DNA from: Microbispora corallina
GTDB lineage: Bacteria; Actinomycetota; Actinomycetes; Streptosporangiales; Streptosporangiaceae
NCBI RefSeq assembly: GCF_016863035.1
Contig: NZ_BOOC01000030.1
Span: 119,585-183,584 of the forward strand
Length of the DNA: 64,000 nucleotides
Reading direction: 5' to 3'
Each line of letters begins with the position of its first letter. Within the stretch, counting starts at the first letter, position 1. The notes beneath the pieces were generated by a model. It ran no database searches. It saw only the letters and a list, made by a program, of their open reading frames with translations, and was not told the DNA's origin. The position numbers and the translations under genes are program-made. Below are positions 7,628-16,055 of the stretch, in pieces.

Positions 7628-9023
7628 GTGGTGTAACTCCAGGCTGCTGAAGCAACTCCCGGACATGGGATGAGCCATCGTGTGACGGTCAGCGAGTTCC
7701 CGCCAAGGTTCTCGCGAAGGACACCACACGATGGCTCTGGACCAGTCTGCCCTGCTCGACCTGCTGGAGTCTTTGAAAGCCGCCGACGCCGACGACGTCA
7801 TCCGCCACGCGCTGCAAGCCGTCCTGCAAGCACTCATCGAGGCGGAGGCGACCGCCCTCATCGGCGCCGCCCCACACCAGCGCACCGAGACCCGCACCAC
7901 CCAGCGCAACGGCTACCGCGACCGGCTGCCGACCACCGCCGCCGGCGACCTGGAGCTGAAGATCCCCAAGCTGCGGTCCGGGTCGTTCTTCCCCTGCCTG
8001 CTGGAACGCCGCCGCCGTATCGACCAGGCCCTGTTCGCCGTGGTCATGGAGGCCTACCTGCACGGGGTGTCCACCCGCAGCATGGATGACCTGGTCAAAG
8101 CCCTCGGCGCCGAGTCCGGGATCTCCAAAAGCGAGGTCTCGCGCATCTGCGCCGACCTCGACGGCGAAGTCGCAGCGTTCAGGGACCGGCCGCTGGGCCA
8201 CACCACGTTCCCCTACGTCTTCCTCGACGCCACCTACTGCAAGGCGCGCGTGAACCACCGGGTCGTCTCCCAGGCCGTCGTCATCGCCACCGGCGTCTCC
8301 GCCGACGGCCGCCGGGAGATCCTCGGCTTCGCCGTCGGCGACAGCGAAGACGGCGCGTTCTGGACCGCGTTCCTGCGCTCGCTGAAGGCCCGCGGCCTTC
8401 ACGGGGTGCAGCTGGCCATCTCCGACGCCCACGCCGGCCTGGTGGCTGCGTTGCGGGCGGTCTTCCTCGGCGCCTCCTGGCAGAGGTGTCGCGTTCACTT
8501 CATGCGCAACGTTTTGGCCCGCGTTCCGAAGGGCTCGGCGGAGATGGTCGCCGCCGCGATCCGGACCATCTTCGCTCAGCCCACCGCGCAAACGGTCCGC
8601 GCGCAGCTGACCACCATCGCCACCATGCTCGGCCGCCAATTCCCGCCCGTCGAACAGATGCTCCTCGACGCCGCCGACGACATCACCGCCTTCGCCGACT
8701 TCCCCCAGCAGCACTGGAAGAAGATCTGGTCGACCAACCCGCTGGAACGGCTCAACCGGGAGATCAAGCGACGATCGGACGTCGTGGGCGTCTTTCCCAA
8801 CCCGACCGCCCTGACCCGCCTGGCCGGCGCCGTCCTGGCCGAACACCACGACGAATGGCAAGTCAGCGACCGTCGCTACCTGTCAGAGGGCTCCATGGCC
8901 CACCTCGCCGCCCCGCCCGCAGACGATCTGGCCGAACCCCTGGCGCACACCGCCCTTGCCGCGTCATAGTCACACCAACCCATAACTCGCCGACCCCACA
9001 TGATCAGCAGTGAGTTACACCAC
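7628..9023 (+). mobile_element. IS256-family insertion sequence
   Basis: The ends carry GTGGTGTAACTC (7628-7639) and its exact complement GAGTTACACCAC (9012-9023), giving an element of about 1.4 kb with one transposase gene. The flanking 8-mers (CCCCTCGC and TCAGCGGG) do not match, so the 8-bp target duplication expected for IS256 is absent or the ends extend further than I can align. Confidence 0.85.
7731..8969 (+). CDS. IS256-family transposase
   Basis: A 412-residue Transposase_mut (MULE) protein of full length. The DDE triad is visible: D in FPYVFLDATYCKARVN, D in LAISDAHAGLVAAL, and E in WSTNPLERLNREIKRRSDVV. The C/H region WQRCRVHFMRNVL is also typical. N-terminal helices (LESLKAADADDVIRHAL) bind the terminal repeats. 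The frame is intact, so the element may still be active. Confidence 0.96.
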   Translation: MALDQSALLDLLESLKAADADDVIRHALQAVLQALIEAEATALIGAAPHQRTETRTTQRNGYRDRLPTTAAGDLELKIPKLRSGSFFPCLLERRRRIDQALFAVVMEAYLHGVSTRSMDDLVKALGAESGISKSEVSRICADLDGEVAAFRDRPLGHTTFPYVFLDATYCKARVNHRVVSQAVVIATGVSADGRREILGFAVGDSEDGAFWTAFLRSLKARGLHGVQLAISDAHAGLVAALRAVFLGASWQRCRVHFMRNVLARVPKGSAEMVAAAIRTIFAQPTAQTVRAQLTTIATMLGRQFPPVEQMLLDAADDITAFADFPQQHWKKIWSTNPLERLNREIKRRSDVVGVFPNPTALTRLAGAVLAEHHDEWQVSDRRYLSEGSMAHLAAPPADDLAEPLAHTALAAS

Positions 9024-9590
9024 TCAGCGGGACATCACCCGGATCTGCCGCGAGTAGCACACCCGGCACGACTCCCGGTTGACTACGTCAACAATCAACG
9101 AGCTGCGGTGTCAAGCATCAACCGAAGCAGGACAGCCCCTAAAGCCCTTGTCTAGTCCCATGAGATGCCTGACGTTTCTGTCCCAGGACATGAGCGACAG
9201 GTGATCTAGGAAACATGGTCGACCTTGCGGGGTCGGTGGGCTTTGTGGTTCCGGATCGGGATCAGCCGCCAGGTACCGGCGGACACATGCCGGACTCCGG
9301 CGGGCGCTCTCACAGCTTCGAGGGAAGAACGGCCCTGCCGACTTCGGCCGTAGCTGGCTGAGCTGGAAGGGTGCAAGGTCCCCCCGCCCCCGCTGCCCGA
9401 GTATTCGCGGCACCCGGAACCTGTCAACCCGCGCTGTGCAGGTAGGACAACCTGCGCGCGCGGAAGGTCACCGGGAACATGGACACGCGAAGCACCAGTT
9501 GACAGAACCCGGGCGGCAGTCGCGAATGTCTGGCAGCTATCGGGGCGGGGGGAGTCCGGCCGGACTTTCCGTCGCCGGCCCACTGCCTCT
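9024..9590. other. intergenic debris after the IS element
   Basis: No gene with convincing coding character is visible on either strand in about 570 bp. The segment is mosaic and includes short frames with no recognisable domains. It is best read as remnants left by successive insertions and deletions. Confidence 0.4.
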
Positions 9591-9681
9591 CCGCGGGTGG
9601 GGGCATGAGGGGCTCGTCTGGCATCACCCGGACGGCCGCATGGCCAAGATCGAGGCCCGCGACTTCCCGAGCGAGGCATAG
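9591..9681 (+). pseudogene. orphan C-terminus resembling an RNA ligase family protein
   Basis: The last 30 codons read HEGLVWHHPDGRMAKIEARD, then FPSEA and TAG. EG-[VL]-VW-x-HPDGRMAKIK-x-RDF is the motif IV/V region of T4-RNA-ligase-like nucleotidyltransferases (the lysine binds the nucleotide). No upstream motif I lysine can be found in this frame, so only the tail survives. Confidence 0.4.
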
Positions 9682-9801
9682 CCGGTGACGCCAGCAGTTG
9701 GCGGTGAAATTTCACTCACGAGATGAACCACTCCCGTAAGTTGCTGACCATAGATGACCGCTTTGCCATACCTTGCCATAGAACTTCTTACTGTGTCTGG
9801 C

Positions 9802-10617
9802 GTGGAGAACCTCTTAGGCGACTTCCTCCGTGCCCGACGGCAGGCGACAACCGTCGAACGGGCGGGGCTACTGCGAGGCACGGGCAACCGCCGCACGCCA
9901 GGGTTGCGCCGCGACGAGGTCGCAATGCTTGCAGGAGTCAGCGTCGACTACTACATACGACTGGAGCAGGGAAGGGAACGCAGCCCCTCCGATGCTGTGC
10001 TAAACGCCCTGGTCGGGGTCTTCGGCCTTGACCACGAGGCCGCAGAACATCTGTATGAGCTTGCCCGTTCTGCGCGAGGAAGTTTCAGACGTACGCATGT
10101 GGCTGACCGCGTCTGCCCGTCCGTTCTCCGCCTCGTGAACAACTGGGAGCGTGCCCTGGCGTTTGTGGTAAACCGCCGGTTAGATGTGCTCGCGAAAAAC
10201 GCCGCGGCCGCAGCCTTTCATGAGGGTTTGTCTGATAGTGACAACCTGCTTCGGCTGACCTTCCTCAACCCGGCGTCACGAGAAGTCTTCCTCGACTGGG
10301 AACGCGAGGCACGGTTCATGGTCGCCCATATGCGCGCCGCAGTCGGTGCAGACCTCGACGACCCATCGGTTCTCGCCCTGGTGGAGGAGCTATCGCTCGC
10401 AAGCGAAGCCTTTCACCACATATGGGGAAATTATAACATACGGATCAAAGCGCCTGATATGGGGCGCTACCACCATCATCGCGTCGGCGATCTGACTCTC
10501 TGGCTTGCGACGTTCGCCATCGACGGTGCCACCGGCCAGCGACTCTTTGTCGCACATGCCGAGCCCGGCACCCCATCCGACGACGCCCTGGCCAGGTTGT
10601 CTGCCAGCCGGCGCTGA
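9802..10617 (+). CDS. XRE-family regulator with MmyB-like ligand domain
   Basis: A 271-residue regulator. Residues about 3-75 are a Cro/cI-type helix-turn-helix (TPGLRRDEVAMLAGVSVDYY, then the IRLEQGRERSPS hallmark). Residues about 90-265 are the MmyB-like PAS-related ligand domain (WERALAFVVNRRLDVLAKN). Family members usually repress a neighbouring dehydrogenase or transporter, but none is adjacent here. GTG 9802 gives the family-typical MENLLGDFLRARR; GTG 9793 and ATG 9754 are alternatives, none with a clear ribosome site. GC is low, about 58-60% by eye, consistent with transfer. Confidence 0.88.
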   Translation: MENLLGDFLRARRQATTVERAGLLRGTGNRRTPGLRRDEVAMLAGVSVDYYIRLEQGRERSPSDAVLNALVGVFGLDHEAAEHLYELARSARGSFRRTHVADRVCPSVLRLVNNWERALAFVVNRRLDVLAKNAAAAAFHEGLSDSDNLLRLTFLNPASREVFLDWEREARFMVAHMRAAVGADLDDPSVLALVEELSLASEAFHHIWGNYNIRIKAPDMGRYHHHRVGDLTLWLATFAIDGATGQRLFVAHAEPGTPSDDALARLSASRR

Positions 10618-10834
10618 GTAGGACCCAACTCAGCTAGCACACTCCAGTAACCCGGGCCGCTGGCGCAGCTGGTGAAACCAGACGCGAACAGCTCCTTCGT
10701 CCAAGGTCGCGTACCAGATGCGTGCCAGATTGAACGGCGATCCGCGGGGACTCACGGGAAGTCACGGGGACTCGACCAGCGCTGAACTGCACCCTCTGTT
10801 TCCCAGCTCAGAGAGGGTAGATCACTGGCCGATT
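10618..10834. other. junction region left of att copy 2
   Basis: No gene is seen. The sequence carries short repeated GGGACTCACGG/GGGACTCG-type strings like those near integrase remnant C (about 15010). It probably derives from sequence beyond an integrase 3' end. Confidence 0.3.
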
Positions 10835-10872
10835 CCAAGCTGACAGCGCGGGTTCGATTCCCGTCACCCGCT
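10835..10872 (+). repeat. att core copy 2
   Basis: These 38 bases are identical to 4181-4218, but the 5' half of the tRNA is absent: the bases before it (CTGGCCGATT) bear no relation to the tRNA. It therefore marks the far end of the 4.2-10.8 kb segment, or the near end of the next one. Confidence 0.85.
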
Positions 10873-10881
10873 CTACGAACG

Positions 10882-10919
10882 AAGGCCCAGGTCAGGGAAC
10901 ACATCCCCACCCGGGCCTT
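10882..10919 (+). terminator. tRNA downstream hairpin, copy 2
   Basis: AAGGCCCAGGT (10882-10892) pairs with ACCCGGGCCTT (10909-10919), followed by GATTGTTTCC. It is near-identical to the hairpin at 4227-4265, so the duplication runs past the tRNA end into the terminator. Confidence 0.6.
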
Positions 10920-10929
10920 GATTGTTTCC

Positions 10930-11285
10930 GAGGCGCTTTGATCTTCGCATGCCATTAGCGTGCCATTGACCCTTGGTCAGCTCACCGAAGCCAGCAACCC
11001 GGCCGGCACCCTCATCGTCATCGCCTCGTATGACCTGCGGGTCGATGGCATTGGTGATCGTCTTGTCCGCACCGCGTACAGCGCGCTGCTAGATCATGGC
11101 CGCTCGGACGTTGTCGTGACCCATCCGGGCCATGAGGTCCTTGATCCCCACGCCCGACTCGGCGGCGAGCATGTTGCCGGTGTGACGCAGATCATGGAAG
11201 TGAAGTCCGGGGAGTCCTATCTCCTTGACCACATCCACCCAGCGCGTACGGGTGTTGAAGCCAAAGCGGCCACAGCGAGGACGGC
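10930..11285 (-). pseudogene. tyrosine integrase remnant B with amber at the catalytic Tyr
   Basis: The minus strand reads FGFNTRTRWVDVVKEIGLPG, then LHFHDLRHTGNMLAAESGVG and IKDLMARMGHDNVRAAMI. The HxLRH box and the GHD box are the catalytic Arg/His motifs of the family. Where the family has AxIYQHA, the codon is TAG (11089-11091). After it the frame continues QRAVRGADKTITNAID to an acidic tail. Only the C-terminal third survives, and it faces att copy 2. Confidence 0.8.
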
Positions 11286-11452
11286 CACGCCTACGACCCG
11301 CACCTGGACGTCGACTTCACCCCGATCCGCGGCGACGGCCCGCTGGCCGACGGATTCAGCCAGGCCGTCTGAGCTGGCCGGGCGCGTGTCGGCGAGCACC
11401 TCACGGAGTCCTGGCGCCGCGTCCTAGGACTGATCGCGGGAACGGGTTGAGG

Positions 11453-12019
11453 TCACAGCAATCGGTCGACCAGCCCGTCAATGTAGTCCGGGGTGAGCGG
11501 GACCATGCCGAACAAGACGCGGATATACATCGGGGCCAGGATGTGGTCCAGCACGTCGAACGCGTCGGGTGCGTGCTCGCCACGGTCGCGCGCGCGATCG
11601 AGCATGGACTGCAGTTGCCGCATGCGTTCGGCGCGGAGGTCGGCACCAGCCTGCAGGCCCTGCTGACCGCTGCTCGACAGGGCGACGGCCAGGCGCACCA
11701 CCGCCAGACCGTCGGGTCCGGTGATCTCGCGGGCCACTTGGGCCGCGTAAGTGCGCAGGTCGCCGACCAGGCTCCCGGTGTCAGGCATCGGCGACTGCGC
11801 ATCGAGGCGGGCGAGCGCCACGTCGGTGAGCAGGGTTTCCAGGCCGCCCCACCGGCGGTAGATGCTGCTGTCGGCTACGCCTGCGCGGGCTGCGACCTCG
11901 CCGACGGTGAAGTTGCCGTAGCCGCGCTCACTGATCAGGTCGGTTACGGCCTGGTGCACCTGCGCGCCGACACGGGCGCTGCGCCCACCGGGCCGCCGGG
12001 CTCGCTGTCGCTCGTTCAT
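11453..12019 (-). CDS. TetR-family repressor of the adjacent MFS pump
   Basis: A 188-residue TetR. The N-terminal helix-turn-helix is GNFTVGEVAARAGVADSSIY followed by RRW; the all-helical ligand domain ends DYIDGLVDRLL. It is divergent from an MFS drug transporter, and two copies of a CGCAGTC/GACTGC palindrome lie between them. It very probably represses the pump and itself until a toxic ligand binds. The start ATG at 12019 is 12 nt from the first operator. Confidence 0.93.
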   Translation of the reverse strand: MNERQRARRPGGRSARVGAQVHQAVTDLISERGYGNFTVGEVAARAGVADSSIYRRWGGLETLLTDVALARLDAQSPMPDTGSLVGDLRTYAAQVAREITGPDGLAVVRLAVALSSSGQQGLQAGADLRAERMRQLQSMLDRARDRGEHAPDAFDVLDHILAPMYIRVLFGMVPLTPDYIDGLVDRLL

Positions 12020-12030
12020 GCCCCCACCTT

Positions 12031-12100
12031 AACGCAGTCGCGACTTGCGTTTGCGAGGCGATCCTCTCTATAGTCACCTAACGCAGTCGCTGACTGCTTT
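12031..12100. promoter_or_regulatory. twin TetR operators in divergent promoter region
   Basis: Two related palindromes: AACGCAGTC-GC-GACTTGCGTT (12031-12051) and AACGCAGTC-GCT-GACTGCTTT (12080-12100). Both share the arms CGCAGTC/GACT(T)GC. Their placement, one near the regulator start and one on the pump side, suits mutual repression. Confidence 0.7.
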
Positions 12101-12170
12101 AGTGCGCTCATGCGTATCGCCACCCGCGTCGACCGTGGCCGGACGCGACTAACAATTGAGAGGAATCCCC

Positions 12171-13643
12171 ATGGCTGTATCGCCTGCGGTTGTAGGCAGT
12201 CGATCAAACCGGGCCGTGCTGCTCACGGTGACCTGCTTGGGCCAATTCATGGTCCTGCTGGACAACACGATTGTTGGAGCGGCGCTGCCGGATATGCAGC
12301 ACCGGTTGCACACTCAGTTGACCGGTCTGCAATGGATTGTCGATGCGTACGTACTTCTGGTCGCCATGCTGCTGTTGTCTGGTGGTGTCTTCGCCGACCG
12401 GTTCGGCCGCAAGCGGGTGTACCTGACCGGCGTAGCGGTGTTCACCATCGCGTCGGTGCTGTGCAGCCTCGCGCCTTCGGTCGGCTGGCTGGTCGCCGGC
12501 CGGGTGCTGCAGGGCATCGGGGCCGCGGCGTTGAGCCCTGCCTCGCTGGCCCTGGTGGCCGCCGCCTATCCCGTGCCGCAAGAACGAATCAAGGCGATCG
12601 GGCTGTGGACCGGTATCAGCGGAATCGGTCTGGCCGTAGGCCCCGTGGCGGGCGGCATGCTGACCGATACCTTCGGCTGGCCCGCCATCTTCCTGGTCAA
12701 TCTGCCCATCGGTGTGGTCCTTCTGCTGGTCGGTCTGCGCAGCCTTGAGGAGGCCCGCAATCCGAACGCCCCCGCGATCGATGTCCCGGGAACGGCATTG
12801 TCCGTTCTTGGGGTGGGGGCGATGACCTACGGGCTGATCGAGGGTGGCGCCCGCGGTTGGACGTCGCCGGTGATCCTGGGCAGTTTCACCACCGCGGTGA
12901 TCCTTCTGGCCGCCTTCGTCGCCGTCGAAGCGCGTCGTTCCGCTCCGATGTTGCCGCTGCGGCTGTTCCGGCAGCGGCTGTTCACCGTGTCCAACACCGC
13001 CATGGTCGTGGTGGGGTTCGCGCTCATGGGTTCGTCTTTCTTCTTCTCCCAGTTCTTCGTGTACGTTCAGGGCAGCTCGATCCTGCGCGCCGGCCTGCAG
13101 ACCCTGCCCGTCTCTCTCGCCATGGTGATCGTCAGTCCGTACGCGGGCCGGCTCGCCGCCCGGTACGGCTTCCGAATCGTCGCCACGATCGGCCTGGCCT
13201 TGGCCGGCCTGGGACTGCTGACGCTCGGCATGGTGCACGCCGACACCGGCTACGGGAACGTGTGGTGGCGGCTGGGAGTCGTCGGCATCGGCTTCGCCCT
13301 GACGATGTCCCCACTGACGGGAGCCGCCATCCAAGCGGTCAGCCCGCAGGAAGGCGGCCTCGCATCGGGCATCAGCAGCACCACCCGGCAGATCGGCGCG
13401 GTGCTCGGCGTAGCGGTACTCGGAGCCATCGTCCGCACCCGGGAATCCGGCGGCGCCTCCTTCGAGACCGGTCTCAACAGCGCCTTCCTCGCTGCCGGCG
13501 CCGTCACGTTGGCCACCGCCGTGTTCACCGGCCTGTGGCTGGCCAGGTCCAAGCCCGCGAAAGGCTTCGCGGTCCCGCGACGTTCCACCGATCCGGATGC
13601 GGTCACCACCTCGAACGAGGCACTCGCGAACAGCCCGAACTAG
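12171..13643 (+). CDS. MFS drug transporter, DHA2 (14-TM) type
   Basis: A 490-residue EmrB/QacA-type proton antiporter. It has TM1 followed by LLDNTIVGAALPDMQ (motif D1), GGVFADRFGRKRVYLTG (motif A), RVLQGIGAAALSPASLAL (motif B) and GIGLAVGPVAGGMLTDTFGW (motif C of antiporters). ATG 12171 is chosen because GAGAGGAA lies just upstream; the longer TTG reading adds five residues only. Likely exports an antibiotic under control of the divergent TetR. Confidence 0.93.
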   Translation: MAVSPAVVGSRSNRAVLLTVTCLGQFMVLLDNTIVGAALPDMQHRLHTQLTGLQWIVDAYVLLVAMLLLSGGVFADRFGRKRVYLTGVAVFTIASVLCSLAPSVGWLVAGRVLQGIGAAALSPASLALVAAAYPVPQERIKAIGLWTGISGIGLAVGPVAGGMLTDTFGWPAIFLVNLPIGVVLLLVGLRSLEEARNPNAPAIDVPGTALSVLGVGAMTYGLIEGGARGWTSPVILGSFTTAVILLAAFVAVEARRSAPMLPLRLFRQRLFTVSNTAMVVVGFALMGSSFFFSQFFVYVQGSSILRAGLQTLPVSLAMVIVSPYAGRLAARYGFRIVATIGLALAGLGLLTLGMVHADTGYGNVWWRLGVVGIGFALTMSPLTGAAIQAVSPQEGGLASGISSTTRQIGAVLGVAVLGAIVRTRESGGASFETGLNSAFLAAGAVTLATAVFTGLWLARSKPAKGFAVPRRSTDPDAVTTSNEALANSPN

Positions 13644-13834
13644 ATCAAGATCATCCCATGGCCGTTTCCGCCGAATCCGGGCGATCCGACCACCGTTCAC
13701 CCGTTGCCCGCACACGAGCGCGTGGTGTTTGGTTCCATGTGAAGAGATCATCGGGAACAGGACGATCCAACGCCCCGAGGAAGGCGGCGGTCAGTCATAA
13801 TGTGGTCGGCCATGGCCGCAATTACAGTGCCGAC

Positions 13835-14011
13835 ATGGATGACGTACCACCCTCCGCAGATGAGCCCTCGACCTGCCCCGCATGCAGTGCTGGACCTGAG
13901 CAGTCCAGCGACCCCGAGCGCATGTGGACAAGCATCTGCTACTGCGGCCATCCCCGCTACTACGACTACAAGCACCGCAATGGCACCTGTCCATGCCTGA
14001 CCGTCCATTGA
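13835..14011 (+). CDS. small Cys-rich protein (possible zinc ribbon)
   Basis: A 58-codon frame from ATG 13835. It reads DEPSTCPACSAGPEQSSDPE, then WTSICYCGHPRYYDYKH and NGTCPCLTVH. Cys pairs CPAC and CYC...CPC could bind zinc or form disulfides. No Shine-Dalgarno sequence is clear. It has no known family that I recognise and could be spurious, but the Cys spacing is not expected by chance. Confidence 0.4.
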   Translation: MDDVPPSADEPSTCPACSAGPEQSSDPERMWTSICYCGHPRYYDYKHRNGTCPCLTVH

Positions 14012-14178
14012 CGGAGCGCCTGTACCCGGGCAGTAGGCTCCGAGATGATCGGATCATGCGCCGGCCTGTTCGATCTTCGCGGGCCATTGGACCGGCCATG
14101 GATCACCGCGTGGGGACCAGTCCGATTGAGGCTTAATGCAGGTGCATGGGGTATCCCGCGTGGTTACGCTTGCCGCTC

Positions 14179-14970
14179 GTGACTGATCAGGCGACAAACG
14201 AGACGACCGGCGACCAGATGCCCCCGACGAATCGGAGCAGGCTGACCTTCCACGGGCCGTTGAGTGAGGAGCGGGCCGCGGGGTTCCTCGCGCGCCTGGT
14301 GGCGACGGAACCGAAGAGTGTGCTGGACATCGGCTGCGGCTGGGGCGAGTTGAGCCTCCGATTGCTCGCCGCCGCGCCTGACGCCACAGGCATCGGCATC
14401 GACCTGCTCGTCCAGGACCTGGAGCGGGGCCGGGCCCTTGCAGCCAGTCGCGGTCTGGCCGACCGGATGGAGTACCTGGAGGAGTCCGCCACCGGTACCC
14501 AGCGCGGTCCCGCCGACGTGGTGTTGTGCGTGGGCTCCGGGCAGGCGCTCAGCGACGCCCCGGCACCCGACCAGTTCGGTGAGGCGCTGAAGGAACTGCA
14601 CAGGCTGGTCAACCCCGGCGGCCGTGTGCTGTACGGCGAGGGCTTCTGGGAGCGCCGGCCGCAGCCGGAGGAACTGGCCAGGATGTGGCCGGGTGCCAAG
14701 CCCGATGACCACCTTCCGCTGGACGGCATGGTCGAGGCGGCGGTCAGCGCCGGGTTCCGGGTGGAGTGGCTGGAAGTCGCCTCCCAGGAAGAGTGGGACC
14801 AGTTCGAGGCGGGCTATCTCGCCGACATCGAGGTATGGCTGGCCGCCAACGCCGATCATCCCAAGGCCGCGGAACTGCGCGCCGACGCCGACCGGCAGCG
14901 CGCCTCGTACCTGACCGGCTACCGCGGGATCCTCGGGATGGTCTATCTGACGCTGGTCCCGGTGGCGTAA
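14179..14970 (+). CDS. class I SAM-dependent methyltransferase
   Basis: A 263-residue Rossmann methyltransferase. Motif I SVLDIGCGWGELSLRLL binds SAM, GIGIDLLVQD gives the acidic ribose contact, and VVLCVGSGQALSDAP plus the HRLVNPGGRVLYGEGFWE strand complete the fold. The substrate is not inferable. GTG 14179 follows TACGCT at a distance suited to a leaderless transcript; ATG 14218 is an alternative start. Confidence 0.87.
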   Translation: MTDQATNETTGDQMPPTNRSRLTFHGPLSEERAAGFLARLVATEPKSVLDIGCGWGELSLRLLAAAPDATGIGIDLLVQDLERGRALAASRGLADRMEYLEESATGTQRGPADVVLCVGSGQALSDAPAPDQFGEALKELHRLVNPGGRVLYGEGFWERRPQPEELARMWPGAKPDDHLPLDGMVEAAVSAGFRVEWLEVASQEEWDQFEAGYLADIEVWLAANADHPKAAELRADADRQRASYLTGYRGILGMVYLTLVPVA

Positions 14971-14989
14971 CGGGCACGCCCGGCCGGCC

Positions 14990-15122
14990 GGTTACGCGAC
15001 CAGCGGGGAGCCACGGGGACTCACGGTCACGGGCCAGGACCACGGCCGAGCCGCCCTCGTCGTCATCAGCCCTGCCGATGTGCTTGTCGATCGCATCTGT
15101 GATCGATTTGTCCGCACTCCTG
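14990..15122 (-). pseudogene. tyrosine integrase remnant C (C-terminal tail)
   Basis: The minus strand reads RSADKSITDAIDKHIGRADD, then DEGGSAVVLARDRESPW. This is close to the tail of remnant B (ADKTITNAID...DDDEGAG), so both descend from related integrases. No catalytic motif remains, and no tRNA end is found immediately beside it; the methyltransferase gene ends where one would be expected. Confidence 0.6.
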
Positions 15123-15292
15123 CTGATACCTAACCCGCGCCACAACAGCTCAAGCACCTTGACCTGGCCGTTCTGGGAATCACCCGAATGAACGACCGAG
15201 AACTGAGCCGAACCAATCTGAACGATCGGCCGGCCGACCAGGCGGCCGGACGACTCCGAACAAACCCGGGAGATCGTTTGGGCACCTACGGG

Positions 15293-15883
15293 TTAGAAGG
15301 TTCGTACAGGGGTCAGCAGCCACCGGGCGAAACAGTTCTCTTCGTCCAACAGGGTGTACCAGCGCACCTTGAACCCGAACGTGGTGTACGTCGTCGTTAT
15401 CAGAAGGCCCGGATCGTCCTCGTTCGATGGTCGTCCGTACTCCAATGGCCCTGGTCCCGGCCGGGCAGGTACCAGTGATGCCGCGTACGGCCCGGCGCCG
15501 TCGCACGCGGCGCTGAACAAGGCGAGCTCGCCGCTGCTCACAATGAGGGGATCGCCGACTTCATCGTCGGTGTCCGGGTAGTGAAGAGCCTCGTTCACCA
15601 CACGCGGATAGTCGGGACCGGATGCCTGCACGACGGCGATGCCGCCGTCCTCGGCCTGGAAGACCTCCATCCAACTGTCATCGCGGACGACTCCATCTGC
15701 GCCGACGAGGACTGCCCGGCCGCTTCCCACCGCGATGCTGGTGACCTCCTGACCGATCTCCACGATGTCGTCGTATTGGTCGTCGCTGAACCCACGCCAC
15801 GCCCCGCGCAATGAAGCATCGACAGCGAGAAAGGGATCGCCGTTCGTCCAAAGTCGGCCGACATGCACCCACGCTTCTCGCAT
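15293..15883 (-). CDS. uncharacterised protein
   Basis: A 196-residue soluble protein with strands typical of SUKH/immunity-like folds (WVHVGRLWTNGDPFLAVDAS; AVLVGADGVVRDDSWMEVFQ). It has no signal peptide or membrane segment. ATG 15883 is the preferred start: the GGAGG upstream is 15 nt away, longer than ideal, and longer readings look non-coding. No family is assigned with confidence. It lies alone between the integrase remnant and the LAL regulator. Confidence 0.6.
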   Translation of the reverse strand: MREAWVHVGRLWTNGDPFLAVDASLRGAWRGFSDDQYDDIVEIGQEVTSIAVGSGRAVLVGADGVVRDDSWMEVFQAEDGGIAVVQASGPDYPRVVNEALHYPDTDDEVGDPLIVSSGELALFSAACDGAGPYAASLVPARPGPGPLEYGRPSNEDDPGLLITTTYTTFGFKVRWYTLLDEENCFARWLLTPVRTF

Positions 15884-16055
15884 TGATCCATTGTCAGGAT
15901 TGCCTCCAGGACGTGCCGCTGCGGCAGTCGTGCGGGACAGGTCCTGCACCGCCGAGAAGCAGGGTGTCCTTCCGCGGCTCAAGGCCCCTGTTCACATGTC
16001 GTCGAACGCGTAACAGTTCATGCCGAGCCGTCGGCAGACGGCCTGGGAGGCCTGG

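Noticed and set aside
9111..9413. Minus-strand 100-codon frame after the IS element
   Set aside because: Biased composition, no ribosome site and no recognisable domain; probably debris.
10640..10830. Possible further integrase tail left of att copy 2 (minus strand, LARIWYATLDEGAVRVW)
   Set aside because: Similarity to integrase 3' sequence is too weak to support; frames are short and broken.
10752..10955. Minus-strand ORF with AGDGNRTRAVSLE
   Set aside because: It is the antisense translation of the duplicated tRNA 3' half and hairpin, not a gene.
11225..12073. Large plus-strand ORF over the TetR gene
   Set aside because: Antisense shadow of the TetR gene; Arg/Gly/His-rich and without a domain.
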